A stretch of 40,782 nucleotides of DNA. Source: Thermoproteota archaeon (GTDB lineage: Archaea; Thermoproteota; Thermoprotei; Thermoproteales; Thermocladiaceae). The notes under the pieces were generated by a model. It was given only the letters and a program-made list of their open reading frames with translations, did not search any database and was not told where the DNA came from. The DNA lies in contig JAADER010000016.1 in assembly GCA_013153275.1 (NCBI GenBank), positions 1-40,782 of the forward strand, read 5' to 3'. Made by a program: the position numbers and the translations under genes. This document shows, piece after piece, positions 38,977 through 40,782 of this stretch. The first letter of the stretch is position 1; each line of letters opens with the position of its first letter.

Positions 38977-40437
38977 TTGTCCAAGTTGGTTGAGGCTCCT
39001 CTCATTAAGGGAGTATCCGAGTACTCGACAGTAAGAGAAGTGAAAGGCCCACTAATAATAATAGAGAGGACGAGAGGAGTAGCATATGGAGAGATAGGAG
39101 TAGTAACAGGACCAGACGGAGTACCAAGAACAGTACAGGTCGTCGAGGTAGGACAGAACTTCGCCGTAGCACAGGTCCTGACGGGAACTCTAGGACTACC
39201 AGCGCTCGGTAGCACAGTGAGATTCTATGGAGAGACCTTAAAAGTCCCAGTCTCCGAGGAGTTCATTGGCAGAGTCCTCGATGGAAAAGGAGCACCAAGA
39301 GACGGGCTCCCGCTTCCTCCAGCAGAGGACTATAGAGACGTGATGGGTGAGCCACTTAACCCATATACCAGAATACCTCCGAACGAGCCCATTGAGACGG
39401 GAATAAGCGGAATAGATGCGATGTTCACGATGGTACGCGGACAGAAACTGCCAATATTCTCAGGTTCAGGACTTCCACATAACCTCGTTGCAGCACAGGT
39501 AGCTAGACAAGCAACAGTTCCAGGAAAAGAGGAAGACTTCGTCATAGTATTCGTAGGGATAGGACTCAAGATGGAGGAGGCACTATTCTTCCTAAACGAG
39601 TTCAAGAAGACCGGAGCACTGAGAAGACTGGTCGTAGTACTGAACCTAGCAAACGACCCAGTAGCAGAACGTATCCTCGCACCAAGAATAGGACTAACAA
39701 TAGCAGAGTACCTAGCATGGGAGAAGGGATACCACGTCCTAGCAATCCTAACAGACATGACAAACTACTGTGAGGGTCTGAGAGAGCTATCAAGCAGTAA
39801 GGGAGAGCTACCTGGAAGAAGAGGATACCCAGGATACATGTACACAGACCTAGCATCAATATATGAGAGATGTGGAAAAGTAGTAGGAAAGAAGGGCAGC
39901 TTAACACAGTTCCCAATCCTCACTATGCCTCACGACGACATCACTCACCCCATACCTGACCTATCAGGATACATAACAGAGGGACAGATAATACTAAGCA
40001 GAGCACTATGGGGCAAGGGAATATACCCACCAATAGACGTAGTAGGAGAGTTCGTAGGAGTAGCAAGCTTATCGAGACTCATGAAGGATGCGGTAGGCGA
40101 AGGAAAGACAAGAGAGGATCATAAATACGTTGGTAACCAGCTAGTGGCAGCGTATGCTAAGGCAGTAGAGATCAGAAAGCTGGCAATACTGGTAGGAGAG
40201 GCAAACCTAGGATGGAGAGAGAGAAGATACCTACGTTTCGCAGATGCATTCGAGAGGAAGTTCCTATCACAAGGATTCTACGAGAGAAGAACCTTCGACC
40301 AGACCCTTGACCTAGCATGGGAAGTCTTAAGTATACTGCCAGAAGACGAGCTGACGCTAGTCCCACCTGACCTCACTAAGAGATACTACAGAAAAGCAGT
40401 ATTTGAGTCCATAAAGGACGAGGCAGTCGCTAAGTAA
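38977..40437 (+). CDS. atpB: A-type ATP synthase subunit B
   Basis: The 486-residue regulatory nucleotide-binding subunit of the archaeal A-ATP synthase head. Features: N-terminal barrel ([21 protein letters not shown]), the degenerate P-loop [19 protein letters not shown] in place of a true Walker [32 protein letters not shown] and the C-terminal [23 protein letters not shown] region (starts LTMPHDD here). Start is TTG 38977, the only codon giving the expected N-terminus; a GGGG stretch just upstream and a TATA box at 38933-38942 precede it. No other ATPase subunit gene follows, so B is separated from the usual cluster. Confidence 0.97.
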   Translation: MSKLVEAPLIKGVSEYSTVREVKGPLIIIERTRGVAYGEIGVVTGPDGVPRTVQVVEVGQNFAVAQVLTGTLGLPALGSTVRFYGETLKVPVSEEFIGRVLDGKGAPRDGLPLPPAEDYRDVMGEPLNPYTRIPPNEPIETGISGIDAMFTMVRGQKLPIFSGSGLPHNLVAAQVARQATVPGKEEDFVIVFVGIGLKMEEALFFLNEFKKTGALRRLVVVLNLANDPVAERILAPRIGLTIAEYLAWEKGYHVLAILTDMTNYCEGLRELSSSKGELPGRRGYPGYMYTDLASIYERCGKVVGKKGSLTQFPILTMPHDDITHPIPDLSGYITEGQIILSRALWGKGIYPPIDVVGEFVGVASLSRLMKDAVGEGKTREDHKYVGNQLVAAYAKAVEIRKLAILVGEANLGWRERRYLRFADAFERKFLSQGFYERRTFDQTLDLAWEVLSILPEDELTLVPPDLTKRYYRKAVFESIKDEAVAK

Positions 40438-40460
40438 AATACTGGGTCGTTGGTCTTGAA

Positions 40461-40481
40461 TATTTTTCATATATTTTTCTC
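40461..40481 (+). terminator. T-rich transcription termination region of atpB
   Basis: Two T5 runs (TATTTTTCAT and ATATTTTTCT) 25-45 nt after the atpB stop, the usual form of archaeal intrinsic terminators. No stem precedes them. Confidence 0.5.
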
Positions 40482-40499
40482 CTACACTTCATTACTGTA

Positions 40500-40534
40500 T
40501 CAGGTTCTCTCCTGATTCAGGTCTGTATCCTGAA
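40500..40534. repeat. Two abutting small inverted repeats
   Basis: TCAGG-ttctct-CCTGA (40500-40515) is followed directly by TTCAGG-tctgtat-CCTGAA (40516-40534). The half-sites TCAGG/CCTGA therefore occur four times within 35 nt, about 90 nt before a ribbon-helix-helix gene. Such proteins bind repeated short half-sites, so an operator is a reasonable guess. Confidence 0.45.
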
Positions 40535-40623
40535 TTCTACTCCTAGTAAACTTTCAATACCTCAAGGATAATATGTCTACTGAAGAAATAATCCTTAAAA
40601 ATCTTTAACACAGTATACGCTCA

Positions 40624-40782
40624 ATGAGTGGTAGATCTGTGAAGCTTAACGAGTCGAAGAACGATAATGCTCAGTCTCGTGAGCGTATGAAGTTGATTAG
40701 TGTTCATTTGCCGGAGTGGATGATTAGGGAGTTGGAGAAGCTTGTGCAGAAGGGTTATTTTCCCTCACGTAGCGAGGCTATT
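40624..40782 (+). CDS. Ribbon-helix-helix (CopG-type) transcriptional regulator, 3' end missing
   Basis: The first 53 codons of a gene that runs off the window. A charged 22-residue tail leads into MKLISVHLPEWMIRELEKLVQKGYFPSRSEAI, the strand-helix-turn start of archaeal RHH repressors (strand ISVHLP binds DNA; SRSEAI begins helix 2). A TATA-like CCTTAAAAA at 40588-40597 sits ~28 nt before the ATG. T-ending codons (GTT, TTG) dominate, unlike atpB. Confidence 0.82.
   Translation, partial: MSGRSVKLNESKNDNAQSRERMKLISVHLPEWMIRELEKLVQKGYFPSRSEAI

Overview
The window reads as a chromosomal segment of a hyperthermophilic archaeon of the Thermoproteota (Crenarchaeota), probably Desulfurococcales-like. 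Evidence: archaeal-type proline and threonine tRNA ligases, ribosomal proteins uS19 and eS31, an A-type ATP synthase B subunit, an archaeal translin, a UbiD-family enzyme of the archaeal mevalonate route, a tRNA-Val gene with encoded CCA, heavy AGA/ATA codon use, and many genes whose start codon lies about 26 nt after a TATA-like box (leaderless transcripts). I cannot name the species.

Layout. 1-2000: the 3' part of a protein resembling the cyclodehydratase/ThiF-like partner of YcaO enzymes, a small ORF and a TauE/SafE exporter. 2.1-6.8 kb: a forward run with a Cys-rich regulator-like protein, translin, endonuclease V, a SPOUT-like protein, an unknown protein and ProRS. 6.8-9.4 kb (minus): an anchored thioredoxin-like protein, uS19, an HD hydrolase. 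9.5-11.2 kb: tRNA-Val(GAC) followed by an unknown two-gene cassette. 11.3-20.8 kb: CstA transporter, an ArsA/Get3-type operon, ThrRS, a PPP phosphatase, zinc-ribbon membrane proteins and a stomatin-like protein.

20.8-27.5 kb is the most unusual stretch. A divergent Ni-CO-dehydrogenase-like protein is transcribed away from an mtd gene (F420-dependent methylene-H4MPT dehydrogenase) followed by a single gene that fuses FwdD, FwdB and an inserted 2[4Fe-4S] ferredoxin. Next to it is a tandemly duplicated pair of a roadblock/LC7 protein and a Cys-rich partner. Together this looks like a compact C1 oxidation/reduction module with its own signalling genes.

27.8-36 kb: an ABC-2 exporter, a radical SAM enzyme coupled to a DNA glycosylase with two Fe-S motifs, a signal peptidase/DUF5305 fusion with a secreted protein, GNAT and GPN-loop GTPase genes. 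36-40.8 kb: UbiD, eS31, a shortened TFS-like protein, ATP synthase B and the start of a ribbon-helix-helix regulator.

Four C/D box guide RNAs of nearly identical layout (12-3-11/12 spacing) can be read by eye. Two lie exactly on gene junctions, so that their D'/C and C' boxes contain the stop and start codons of the flanking genes. One has a guide matching the 23S rRNA P-loop around G2251, another a guide matching 16S rRNA around A914.
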